Assembly: GCA_963924555.1 (NCBI GenBank)
Contig: OZ004593.1
Span: 3,840,480-3,904,479, forward strand
Direction: 5' to 3'
From: Crambe crambe
Taxonomy: Eukaryota; Porifera; Demospongiae; Poecilosclerida; Crambeidae
DNA length: 64,000 nucleotides
Shown: piece by piece, positions 54,798 to 64,000 of the stretch
Layout of the letters: every line of letters begins with the position of its first letter
Position numbering within the stretch: position 1 is the first letter of the stretch
Notes under the pieces: model-generated
What the model was told of the DNA's origin: nothing
What the model saw: only the letters and a program-made list of their open reading frames with translations
Databases searched by the model: none
Translations under genes and position numbers: made by a program

Positions 54798-55136
54798 ATG
54801 GTGCTTTCTTGCTGTGCTCCCTTCTGTACTAACAGAGCAGACAGCGCAGTAAGAGAATGTTGATATAGGCTGTTGATCCTGAGTCACCAGGCTACGTGCC
54901 ATCTATCTTTGGAAGTGAGCCAGGAAGGAGAGAGATCCATAGTCAGAGGCGATATGAAGCTATAAAGTGTAGACGTAATAAAAAGGCTGAAGCTGTACGC
55001 CAAAGGTTTACAAGACTTAATGCCACCTCATGCAACACTGCCTACTGAATTTACCAGGAGCAAGGGAGGAGGTCCAGTTATTTTGGACAGTATCGTCAGA
55101 ATATGCTGTGCACTGCACAATGTGTGTGCCTTTTAA
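54798..55136 (+). pseudogene. THAP-start and DDE-end remnants of a transposase
   Basis: ATG at 54798 gives MVLSCCAPFCTNRADSAV, the look of a THAP zinc-finger start (MVxxCCxxxCTNR), then a stop at 54858. A frame around 54870-55050 has SPGYVPSIFGSEPGRREIHS and a basic helix. The last piece reads GGPVILDSIVRICCALHNVC and ends at TAA (55134-55136). IxxCCALHNVC is the usual C-terminal end of Harbinger/DDE_4-like transposases. The catalytic centre has been deleted. Confidence 0.65.
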
Positions 55137-55183
55137 TTAATAACAAAAAAATTTAATAGCTGATTTATTATAGTTACATAGTG

Positions 55184-55861
55184 TCATTCCTTCTTTTTGG
55201 CCTTGGCTTTCTTGTTAGAAATTCGTTCTAGCTCCTCTAAAGTAACATAAGGCACTTCTGTGCAGGTAGGTGGGAGCCAACCATTTGGCATTGAGGTGCA
55301 TGAAGTTGTATTCCTAATGCGAGCAGCTGTTTCTAGCCAGTATATAGAGAATAGAGGCAATGTGAGAACACGTCTTGCCTAGTCCAGCCATACAGGTACA
55401 GTGGCCATACTTGATAGAGCCATTCATTCTTACAGCTACCCATGGTAGCAAAGGTGTACTAACTGCATATGAATGCTTTGCTTCTCCAACCAGTAAGAAT
55501 ATGTCACTAAATTTCTTCCACCAAGTTCCTATAATCCATCCATCACTGAAATATTTGTGTGCAGTGAGACTCTTGTAGCCTCTTCTTTTGTAACAAAACT
55601 GATAGAATTGTAATGGTAGATGTCAGGATAGCTGCATTAACAGAAGAGTTTCAGAATTAATGTCTTAGCTAACTGTATAATTATTGTTGTAGGTAAGTAC
55701 CTAAAGTCTGGGAACTCATCACTTTGGCTGAGCTGGTTCTTTTTGAGCATCACATTAGGATCTATGCCTTCAAATAATGATAACTTTTGTTTATATCGCT
55801 TCCTACTATCAGTATCCTGAAGAGTGTAGTAGTAATCTGATAGATCTCCCACAGCTGCCAT
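55184..55861 (-). pseudogene. SWIM zinc-finger (YqaJ-associated) protein relic
   Basis: Exon 1 (55861-55701) encodes MAAVGDLSDYYYTLQDTDSR and more, ending at a GTACTT donor in phase 2. After an intron (acceptor CTTCTGTTAATGCAG) the frame continues YPDIYHYNSISFVTK, then has stops. It later gives YGHCTCMAGLGKTCSHIASI, a SWIM finger (CxC...CxH), and ETAARIRNTTSC ... LPP, ending in a Lys-rich tail and TGA at 55184. SWIM followed by (E)AAxRIRNxTxCT is the pattern in transposon-borne YqaJ-type exonucleases. The exonuclease domain itself is missing here. Confidence 0.65.
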
Positions 55862-55922
55862 GCTGCTTTTGCCATGCGCAACCATCCGCGCGGTGCGCGG
55901 TGACGTCACATGCAACCGCTCT

Positions 55923-56649
55923 ATACATATTGAGTGAGCAAATGGTGTAGCTAGCTACATATAAAATTTTCCTCAAACTTAAATCTCAACATGCTAACCT
56001 GGTGAGTTATTAGAGAGTTAGTGCTCTCTCTGTATTATCCTTTATAAGACTAATATGAAAATGAAACTGGATTTTCTCAGAATTGTGGATAGCTATGACT
56101 ATTGTGCAGGAGAATTCTTAAGGCTGAAAGACTCAGAACAATAAAAAAAGTGCACTTTTTCATGATCTCTTGTTCTTCAGTTCTTAATCATGATAATCGA
56201 GCTGAAGGGGAAAATGGGCTACGTTATATATATGATCTAGCTATATGTGAATGTACCCCAACTAGGTAGTCTTTTCAGGAAAAAAAGCACAGTCACAACT
56301 ATACAAAGAATGATAACACACATACATATACTAGTTGGACTATCACTTCCTGCTTGTCAGTTAATAGCTATTATGGCTGGCAGTGCCTATGAGATCTGCA
56401 TTAGAAAAAAGCTAACTGGCATACATTATTTAGAAACAAAAGCAGCATGCTGAGAGCTCAGAGACATTAGTCTCAAATTAACATTGCAACTCGAGAGTAT
56501 GAATTTCATCATGAATATTTCCATCAGTACTAGCTAGGGCAATATGCAACATTACAATTTTTACAGTCATTGTACATCAATGTCATCAAAAAAATGGCTA
56601 CTTGAAAGGTGTCTGTGTTTATTTGATGCTGTTGGTGTGCTATGATTAT
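55923..56649. other. Gene B intron 1, no exon seen
   Basis: Contains an AGAGAGTTAGTGCTCTCTCTG hairpin at 56012-56032. A 68-codon frame at 56247-56453 has no recognisable features. Confidence 0.4.
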
Positions 56650-56700
56650 CAGGGGCGCCGGAACCGGCCCGGCAGACCCGGCAGCTGCCGGACCAATATT
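56650..56700. mobile_element. hAT-like element terminus
   Basis: CAGGGGCGCCGGAACCGGCC and the GC-rich CAGACCCGGCAGCTGCCGG that follows stand out sharply from the AT-rich flank. CAGGGGC is a common hAT terminus. I found no matching 8-bp duplication with the terminus at 59461-59481, so the two may belong to different insertions. Confidence 0.4.
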
Positions 56701-57249
56701 GAAAAATTACTAAAGCCTAAAGTAATCTTATAATGTTGTAAACCTGAGCTAAGTCGCAGTGTTGCAGCTTTCTAGTTCTAGTTCTACAGCGCTTCAGAGC
56801 GATCTCTAATTAACCCACACCAATTCGCTGCCACGCCCATAATGATTGAAGATTTAGCAAAGGAAAAAAAGGACAGTGGATTTAGCTAGCTAGCTAACTA
56901 AAAAATAAAAGCAAGCAAAATAGGCCATAGCCACAGTGGAATAAGTTACAAAGTAGCTATATACCATGGGACAGGCACAATTGAACCATTTTCTCTATAA
57001 ATATTTTTACATGAATAAAGCAGAGAAGTTGGACTTTAATGTAGAGTGGGGATGAGCACCGAATGAGAAATCAGCATTGCAAAAAAAATTGTTTTCAGGC
57101 TTCAAATTATATGGCTTGCAATAAAATCTCTATGCATGGTTTTTGCCTGACCAATGAAAATTTGCTTCCTCCACCTCTGATTATTGACAAGACAGACCTA
57201 GCCTCAAACCCAACCTTTTTGGGGGGTGGGGGAAAAAAAAGAGAGACTG

Positions 57250-57357
57250 TTTGTGCATGTCCCAGAAATCTGGGAAGAACAATGCACAGCTGTCAAGGCA
57301 TTCTATGATGGGAAAGATATTTTTGTTTTTCTACCAACTGGATATGCAAAGAAACAA
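57250..57357 (+). pseudogene. RecQ-like helicase fragment
   Basis: The frame reads VPEIWEEQCTAVKAFYDGKD followed by IFVFLPTGYAKK. This is the start of a RecQ-family helicase core: the Q-motif/motif 0 region and the Walker A loop (usually PTGxGKS). Here Walker A ends in AKK instead of GKS and the frame then dissolves, so the fragment is dead. RecQ-like genes are often captured in sponge and cnidarian repeats. It could equally be a host pseudogene. Confidence 0.6.
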
Positions 57358-58093
57358 AAAACAACAAACAACCAGAAAATTTTTTTGGTGATTTCCAGAC
57401 ACTGATATCTGATTGTCTCTCTAATGCCAGACGAAAAGAAGTCATTATACAACTAAGTTAGGCCCAACTGAAGTTCTTGAACTTTTGAACTTAATTCTAG
57501 CTCTCGAAAATGACACCAACCCAACCATACCACCCTACAATAATTTATTAAGTGTGACACTTCATGAAATCAGACCTAGGCCCATTAAAATAGGGCCCGG
57601 TATACACTGATTGCGCATGCGCAAGATTAAATCGTCATAATGACAGCACGTGGTTATTATTACGTAGAAATCAATACTATCACAGTAGGCTTGTCAGGAG
57701 CATCCCCCACTAGCTATAGACGTGAACAGGGATTCAGGATCACAAAAGAAAGTACTGTCAGTGCAAAGGCTCGAGTCTGAAGCAAGAGATACCGTTAAAC
57801 CTGTCAACCATCAGAGTGATGAGTGGAGACACTACCAGCACAGTGCTGGTCTTCAAACTGCCATCCAGGAAGCCAGCCAGCCACCCAGCCAGCCAAGAAG
57901 GGAAGCACTTGGTAGCACAGACTCTTCCCAACATCTGGTTTGCGAGACTATACTATCATCATCAGTAGTTGGGTGGCATATTTCACCCCATGTCTTGATA
58001 AGATAAGGGTACAGCTCAAGAATACTGCTAAATGTGTGATGATGCTCAACCCACCTGGTCTTGCATAATCCACTAATTTTATTTTTCTTGCAA
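57358..58093. other. Gene B intron 1, no exon seen
   Basis: A 94-codon plus-strand frame at 57722-58006 is low-complexity (Ser/Gln/Pro) without recognisable features. A TGGTTTGCGAGACTATA word near 57938 is another trace of the AGTCTCGTGAACCAGA terminus. Confidence 0.4.
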
Positions 58094-59105
58094 TTAGTTC
58101 AAGGAACCTTTGTCGCTTGTTAGAATTATGAAAGCTTGTTGGCAGCTATCAATCATATTTCTCACAGCTGTAATTTGTGAGGCTTTGCATATCACCAAAT
58201 TGAGACTGTATAGACAGCAGCCTTGATAATTAGAGTCACCAACAGTGGAAGAGCTCATAGAAGCAGTTGTATCATAGGATTGTCCCCTGCAACTTGCTAT
58301 GTTAATACTGTGCTTTGTAAGTAGTTCAAGTATTCTTTCTGCAATGTGCTTGCCTGTAATTCTTTGAAGGAAGCAGAGGTCAAGCAAAACTTCATGCTTT
58401 TTGGCTTTTTTTTGAAAGTGCTCATGATCAATTTCCAGAAAGCGTAAGCAAACAGACAATATCTCCTTACCATGAGAACTGACCTCATCACCCATAATTG
58501 AAAAATGTGGACACTTCTTTATGCAGTCTCGGTAAATACTTCTAATGTAGTCAGCTGCGACTTCAATAATTTCATTCTGAATTGTTATGCTTGTATATTT
58601 GGCAGTTCTGGCACCTGATACTAAATTCTCTCTCAAGACTGCATTATTCTTTGCCAATAGGCGTAGGATGGCAATAAAATTTCCCTCGTTAGCTGTGGGT
58701 ACTAAAATCAATCTTATCCTGACTATGACCCTGAAGAGCAATGCACTGTCTTGAACATGTTACACAGCTTCAACTATAGGGTCAGAGCTTGAAATTTTTA
58801 GTACCAACATCTAAAAGTAGGCTGTCAACTCTAGACTGAGGATTAGACTTGAATGCATATGCACGATCATCAGCATTCACATGATACTCTTTACCAGCAT
58901 GCTTCTTGCAAACTTCATTAGACTTGTTATAATTTATAAAGGGTGATTTTACAAGGGCTCCCAAATGCTCTTTCTCTGAATCAGTAAGAAATAAGCAACA
59001 AGGTAAGCACCATCCTCCTTTGTGGATTTCCCCATGGCAATAACGCAACCAGTTATAATCTTTAAGCCACTTATTTTGGAATGTGATTGCTTCCGCTTTC
59101 TACAA
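58094..59105 (-). pseudogene. hAT-superfamily transposase relic (DUF4371/ZMYM-like)
   Basis: Read on the minus strand, the part at 59105-58782 has AITFQNKWLKDYNWLRYCHG and a TTF-type zinc finger (GWCLPCCLFL...). After a break near 58760, the part at 58741-58094 has ANEGNFIAILRLLAKNNAVL, HFSIMGDEVSSHGKEILSVC (D of the catalytic triad) and SCRGQSYDTTASM (usual form CRGQxYDGAxxM, with the D). The C-terminal dimerisation region is absent. The copy differs clearly from the hAT relic at 6120-7951. A hAT-type terminus lies at its expected upstream side (59461-59481). Confidence 0.8.
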
Positions 59106-59460
59106 AATATCTTGTGAGTAGTTCATACCTTTCAGTATCAGTGAGTACTTCAGAATGACAAATCAGTAGGACTTTCCACTACAGTGCTGGATTCATCAAT
59201 AGATCTCCCTCTATCAACTACTGTATCTTCAATTTCTTCTTGTGGAATTCAACTGAGGATGAACTACTGCTAATAACTTTGAAGCCAAGTTTAGCTTGCC
59301 TGTTCATTTTGCTTGCTAATAGCAAACTAAGCAAACAGCTGGAAGCAGTGCGCATGCACACATGAAAAATCAGTTATCCAAAAAGGGTGTGGTTAGGAAA
59401 AATGGGTGAAAAATTTTCCGCGTGTAAACGCATGGATAACTAGCCACCCACCCTCCACTC

Positions 59461-59481
59461 CAGATCCTGGATCAGCCCCTG
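59461..59481 (-). mobile_element. hAT-like terminus
   Basis: Read on the minus strand, CAGGGGCTGATCCAGGATCT is a standard hAT-type end (CAGGGGCgGATCCAGGA). It lies about 355 bases upstream of the hAT transposase relic on the same strand, as expected for its 5' terminus. Confidence 0.65.
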
Positions 59482-59519
59482 TGTGTACAAACCTCAGCTT
59501 TACTCATTTTGTGGACAAC

Positions 59520-61450
59520 TTCGATGCATTGCTTGTTTAGAGCTGCTGTGATCCAACACAGATATATGAATACACTCTTGACAGTACTGGTAGTTTCCGT
59601 AACTGTCTATTAAATTCTCCCTATTCCACTGCCTATGCTCATATGAAGGTATTCACTCTCGAATGTGTATGATAATGAAAGTATGCCTATGCATTAACAA
59701 ATTCCTTAATTGTTAAGTTTGAGGAAGTGCTCCTTTCTTAGGATGGGAATAGGCAACTGCCAGTCTTTTTAAAGCTGTTTGATAGCCTTTGATACACACT
59801 GCTTCCCTTTTAGCCCTCTTAGCAGATATCGCCTCACTAAGGTATTTTCTGGTATCACTAGATTGTCAGGGCTGGGAAGACCTTATTGAAGGTGCTAGCC
59901 TCTCTTGCCATACCAGTTAGGTATCTCTGTGCTTTTTTCCCTCTTCCTGCTGCTGTATAATTACTCAACTCTAGAACTGGCTTGTTGAGTGTCCATCACA
60001 TTATATATCATGGATGGGAAGCAAAACAAGAAGCTTACCACATGTACAGTAGGCTGAACAGTGAGGTCATCAGGAAGCGCCTCCTGAATGCTTGCAAATG
60101 GATCACTGCAGCTGCCTCAAGAAACAGACCCAAGGGTACCAGTGCCTGAATTGTAACAATCTCTGTTTCCCCTCTCATGACGACACCCAGCAAGAGGACA
60201 GTGAACTGGAATTTATAGCAGTGGCTAAGATCCATGACCAGCTCGAGGAAGTTGACAATATAATATAATGGACATGAAGAGGGCGGCGATCAGGATAATC
60301 TGGAGTTGGAAGCAAATGAAGAAGTGGACAATTCAATTAGTGAAACAGAAAATTTATTTTAGCTAGCTAGAATGCTGTGCATACGTGATGGTGGACACGT
60401 CCAAACACATTTTCTGTTTTTGCCTATGTTATATAATTTGGTACTTATAATATTTACTCACATCTCCATTGTGATATTGAGTTGTTCTGTTTAGCCTATG
60501 CTGCAGGTTGTCTTCAAATGCCCCAGCAATAAATAGGCTCTGATGAGGTATTAAGTGTTGGCCAGTGTTTTGCAAAAGGTGCTTGCCTAGAAATATATTT
60601 TTCTGCAATGCAAGAAAATTTTTCACTTGTTGGTGTTGATTTTCATCCAAATCAGTGCACTGATGTCCAGCTGGAACAGGTGTACCTTCGTCCCTTAAGT
60701 GTGTTGATGCCTATAGGGAGCCTGGGTAGTCGAATATGATGTGCACTTCAATTTATACATTTACTTAATACATGTACCTCCTCATGAGAAATCTTGAATA
60801 GTCTGCCAGGGTTTTGTGACTTCCTAAAGGAGTTAACATGCTTTCCATACTGAGGTGTAGGAAGTTTGTTTAGAAACACTCTGTCTTGTACCTGGTTTCT
60901 AAGCACTTGGTTGCATAACTTTTGTACCCAAGTGGATCTCCATTGTAGTCACATATTACAAATGGGAATTTTCCATTGACTTTCCTGTTTTCTTGGAATA
61001 CTGCATCCTATTAAATTACTCCTTGCTTGTAGCTCATTATAATGTATGAATTTAGTAGGCCATGATTTGTAGTGTTACTGAAAGCATAATTCATTCTTTG
61101 ATAAAAATGGAGACTAGATATGGTTGTGTTGTTTCGGGGAAAATTATTTTTGTTGCTGCTTTATATTTTCTAAAGCTGTAGGGAATATAGTGAGCAATTC
61201 TGTTATGTTCCTCATCTATTGCCCATGGTCTTCCACCGATATTAGTATTCGGAGTACATCAGCTACATGCTGTGATATGAGCTTCTGGTAAGTGGTGGTG
61301 TGGTTGAAAATGGGTGCCATTAACTTCGAACTTGTTGCCAATCTCCCCAACATATGCCAGTGGATCTTCTAAGACAATCCAAAACTGCCATGTATTGTCT
61401 TTGAGGCCCATTTTCCTAAAAGTTGATTATACTTATATCAGTGTCAGGAA
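59520..61450 (-). pseudogene. Decayed coding block of unknown identity
   Basis: Several minus-strand stretches read like protein and are spaced like exons. Around 61400-61250: WQFWIVLEDPLAYVGEIGNK. Around 61250-61100: IGGRPWAIDEEHNRIAHYIP. Around 60930-60785: NKLPTPQYGKHVNSFRKSQN, ending before GTACAT. Around 60700-60430: VPAGHQCTDLDENQHQQVKN. Around 59840-59730: EAISAKRAKREAVCIKGYQT. Around 59650-59520: DSYGNYQYCQECIHISVLDH with a Cys pair. Stops interrupt some pieces. On the plus strand, 60100-60269 holds a Cys-rich frame (KKQTQGYQCLNCNNLCFPSH). I cannot name the family. It could be one large transposon gene or a host pseudogene in gene B intron 1. Confidence 0.4.
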
Positions 61451-61889
61451 TAATTTGGTGAAGAAATATTCTCCATTGTGTGTGGAATGCTTGCAAGGTC
61501 TCCACTTGGTTGATTAGAAAGTTGAAATATGTATGCACTCAACAGGCCTGTAGCCAGGATTTTAGAAAAGGGAGGATTATTATTATTACTCAGCTTCAAT
61601 GTGTATGAACTAGCTAAGTGGTTATCAATTCAGGAAACTAATGCAAGTGATAAAATTTCCATCGGGGGGGAGGGGCTCAAGCCTGTTGAGCCGCCCTGCT
61701 CAACACGCCATCTGCAGAGTACATGAAATGAACTAGAGCTAGCTGTCTGCTGCATGCAGTGCTGATACAGCAGTATTGTATCATACGTCACAGAAGATTA
61801 CTAAAAAAGATTACAAATTCACCGAATTGGGAATTCTTAGCGCATGTGAAAACAGGCTCTTTTGCAGCCTGGGGACAAGGCTAGTGAGA
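61451..61889. other. Gene B intron 1, no exon seen
   Basis: Nothing recognisable. A GGGGGGGAGGGG run lies near 61663-61674. Confidence 0.4.
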
Positions 61890-62500
61890 CACCGGTTTAA
61901 ATAGTCGAGAGTACTGATGGATGGGCGAGTGAGAAACTTTGAGAGGTTGAGAATACTGATGGGTGGGCAAGTGAAACACCTGGAGTGGTCAAAAATACTT
62001 CGGGGTGGTCGAGTGAGATACCTTGAGTGATCAAAAGTACTGATGTGTGGATGAGAGCATTACTTTTGAGTGGTCGATGGGTGGGTGACCGAGATGTTTT
62101 GAGCAGTTGATGGGTGTACTTTGTGGGTGAGTGATAGGAGTTGATGGGTTGGTAAGTGAGACACCTTGAGAGGTTAAGAGTACTTATGCATAGATGACTG
62201 AGACACTTTGAGAAGTTGATGGGTAAGTGAGACTCCTTGAGTGGTTGAGAGTAATGACAGGTGTGTGCTTAAGAGGTTCAGTGTACTGATGGGTAGATGA
62301 GTGAGACACCTTGAACAATTTATCAATTGGTCATCCACCCATCAGTACTCTCGACCACTCAAGGTGTCTCACCACCCACCCATCAACTGCTCAAGGTGTC
62401 TCACTCATCCACACATCAGTACTCTCAACTTCTCAAGATTTCTTGTTCACCTATGCATCAGTACACTTGACCTCTCAAGCTCAAGGTGTCTTGATCACCT

Positions 62501-62532
<32 letters not shown>

Positions 62533-62690
62533 GTGGGAGCTTGAGGAGTCTAGAGTACTGATGGGTTAGTGAGTGAGGCACCTCGAGTGGTTGAGAGTGC
62601 TGTTGGGTGGGTGACTGGGACACCATTAGAGGTTGAGAATATAGATGGTAATTTGGTGATTCTCTGTGTGAGTGAGAGTATTAATGGGTA
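61890..62690. repeat. Palindromic ~55-60 bp satellite around a C run
   Basis: Degenerate units of GAGTACTGATGGGTGGGTGA and GTGAGACACCTTGAGTGGTT repeat from 61900 to 62320 in one orientation. From about 62325 to 62490 they continue inverted (CATCCACCCATCAGTACTCT, CAAGGTGTCTCAC). After a run of at least 27 C (62501-62527) they return to the first orientation. The block ends about 70 bases before gene B exon 2. Confidence 0.85.
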
Positions 62691-62761
62691 AGTGAGTGAG
62701 ACAACTTGAAGTCACTACTGGCCAAGACGTCAATATTTATTCTTTGGAGTATTTTTTATAG

Positions 62762-63158
62762 GAGATATTATTTGGTGATAACTGGAAAAACTTTCACATC
62801 TAAGGAAATAATTCCAAATATGGCAGATTATAATTTAACCAATAATGGAAACATGTATTGTGAGGGATTGAAGTGTTATCAGAAGAATATGGATTACACT
62901 AACAATGTACCTAATTCCATAATGATTATTGGTGAGTATTATTTTCATGAACATTTATATCAAGTTAATGGGAAATTCCAGAGTCCAACTCCACAACGAG
63001 TTCAACTTAATCCCTTTTGCTCGCTTCAGAAGATACGTCCCCTTTACTTTCCTTCAAATTCATTGTTGGATCCATTGAAGGCAGCAAGAGTAATTGCAGT
63101 TAGTAGGGATGCAGATATAGGCGAAGTCTATTTGAATACCCAAACTGAGAATCCATTT
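62762..63158 (+). CDS. Gene B exon 2, paralogue of gene A exon 2
   Basis: The acceptor TATTTTTTATAG completes the phase-2 codon of exon 1, and the donor TTT|GTAAGT leaves in phase 0, the same phases as gene A exon 2. It encodes RYYLVITGKTFTSKEIIPNM, SIMIIGEYYFHEHLYQVNGK and DADIGEVYLNTQTENPF. The IIGEYYFHEHL block matches gene A VIGQYYFPEYL. The exon is 81 bases longer at its 5' side than in gene A, with two extra Cys. Exon 3 must lie beyond the window or was not recognised. Confidence 0.75.
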
Positions 63159-64000
63159 GTAAGTTATCAGGGAGTGTGCCAGCACTCTCTATATAGTGAA
63201 TACCCAGCATGCTCCATAGACTTAATACATAAATAGAATGAGTGTATATGGCTATGCTTTGTCGTGACCATTTCCCACCCTCCAACTCCACGTCCCATCA
63301 CTAAGCCTAGTAGTTCACTTAGAAAAAGTCATTCTATACAGTGCCACAGGCTTTCTATAATTTTTGTGTTCGTGAATGTGTAATTTGTCCAAATGTAGCT
63401 GAGATTATTTGAAAAGCATGTCCAGCTAACTATTTAACTTGACGATTGCTACAAATCTGTAGCTACATATATAACTTACAGTGGGCAATTGCAGTATCCT
63501 AATTTAGCATCCTGCTAAATAATTAGGATATAATCTATTCATCATTAAAAGTTGCTGGTACTTCAGTCTAGTGTAATGCAGAAACTGCTGGACGATGGAA
63601 CTTGATTTTAGGAGCTATGTAAACTGGATATTAGCTAGATATGCTTTTCAAGTAATGAATCCTACGTACACACTAGGACCTAAAAATGGCTTCTATAGAA
63701 TATAGCATACTGTAGAGGTAATAGTGATGCTAGTGGAAGACGTGTTGAAGATATACGTATGGAAGCCCACACCACCTTCGCACGCAGTTTTTTATTCAAC
63801 ATTGATATTTGTACTGTGGTGAGAGTGGTAGCTGATTTATATCTTTGCTCAGTTCCAGACCCAGCTTAGCTCTGGAATGAAGAAGTTATAAACCTAACTT
63901 CTGTGCATTGTGTATTAAGGCCAGAACTCTGTTTCATGGATTTTTAATCCACAGTAGTGAAGTGGAAAAGAAAAGTCCTGATCTTGACAACAATACTAAT
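63159..64000. other. Gene B intron 2, no further exon recognised
   Basis: Seven bases after the exon 2 donor sits an AGGGAGTGTGCCAGCACTCTCT hairpin copy (63168-63190). The remainder is AT-rich. I searched for an equivalent of gene A exon 3 and did not find one. Confidence 0.45.

Larger units (their letters stand above)
54711..55922. mobile_element. ISL2EU-like mini-transposon, 1.2 kb
   Basis: Inverted termini AGAGCGGTTGCACG (left) and AGAGCGGTTGCATG (right, read inwards), flanked on both sides by AT, a likely 2-bp target duplication. Inside, convergent relics of two proteins remain: THAP-like/DDE-like on plus and a SWIM-finger protein on minus. From memory, ISL2EU elements combine a transposase with a YqaJ-type exonuclease protein and make 2-bp duplications, and the SWIM finger is usual in such YqaJ proteins. 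Both frames are truncated, so this is a non-autonomous deletion derivative. It lies in gene B intron 1. Confidence 0.7.

Noticed and set aside
56650-59481. One hAT element bounded by the CAGGGGC termini at both ends
   Set aside because: The ends differ after the first 7 bases and the flanking 8-mers (ATGATTAT versus TGTGTACA) are not a duplication.

Overview
This window looks like nuclear DNA of an early-branching animal, most likely a demosponge of the Amphimedon type. That is an inference from style, not a database match. The sequence is AT-rich, full of TAGC/GCTA words and short inverted-repeat elements. It carries spliced genes with GT-AG introns and fragments of many eukaryotic transposon classes. 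There are no bacterial operons, CRISPR arrays, rRNA or tRNA genes that I could see.

Layout. Bases 1-1834 are the 3' end of a non-LTR retrotransposon with a restriction-like endonuclease. Bases 1.8-10.7 kb hold a 41-bp satellite, a cluster of small palindromes, a LINE relic, a broken hAT transposase (6.1-8.0 kb) and several copies of an element ending in TACCAAGTAG. Bases 10763-16688 are a complete, apparently very young Ty3/gypsy-related LTR retrotransposon. Its two 322-bp LTRs read as identical, it has a CCTGT target duplication, and it has one 1612-codon gag-pol frame in which integrase precedes reverse transcriptase. Bases 17-23.9 kb are mostly foldback elements.

The main host gene (gene A) runs on the minus strand from 47567 to about 23908. 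I could assemble 13 exons with mutually consistent splice phases. They give a predicted type I membrane protein of about 1053 residues: signal peptide, long ectodomain, one membrane segment, short tail. I do not recognise the family. Its introns are packed with repeats, including a 3-kb array (33.7-36.7 kb) and an inverted relative (28.0-29.4 kb) that flank exons 4-6. A paralogue (gene B) runs on the plus strand: exon 1 at 54254-54633 and exon 2 at 62762-63158, with the same intron-1 phase and also about 8 kb of intron 1. Gene B shares a short CpG-containing, partly palindromic upstream region with a divergent minus-strand exon (53657-53871).

Between and inside these genes lie a 2.8-kb pogo-like transposon (50423-53243), a 1.2-kb ISL2EU-like element with THAP/DDE and SWIM-finger remnants (54711-55922), a RecQ-like fragment, a second hAT relic (58.1-59.1 kb), an unidentified decayed coding block (59.5-61.4 kb), and a palindromic satellite with a run of at least 27 C just before gene B exon 2.

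The strongest items are the integrase-first retrotransposon, the gene A/B pair, the ISL2EU-like mini-element, and a transposon-terminus-like sequence inside gene A exon 1.
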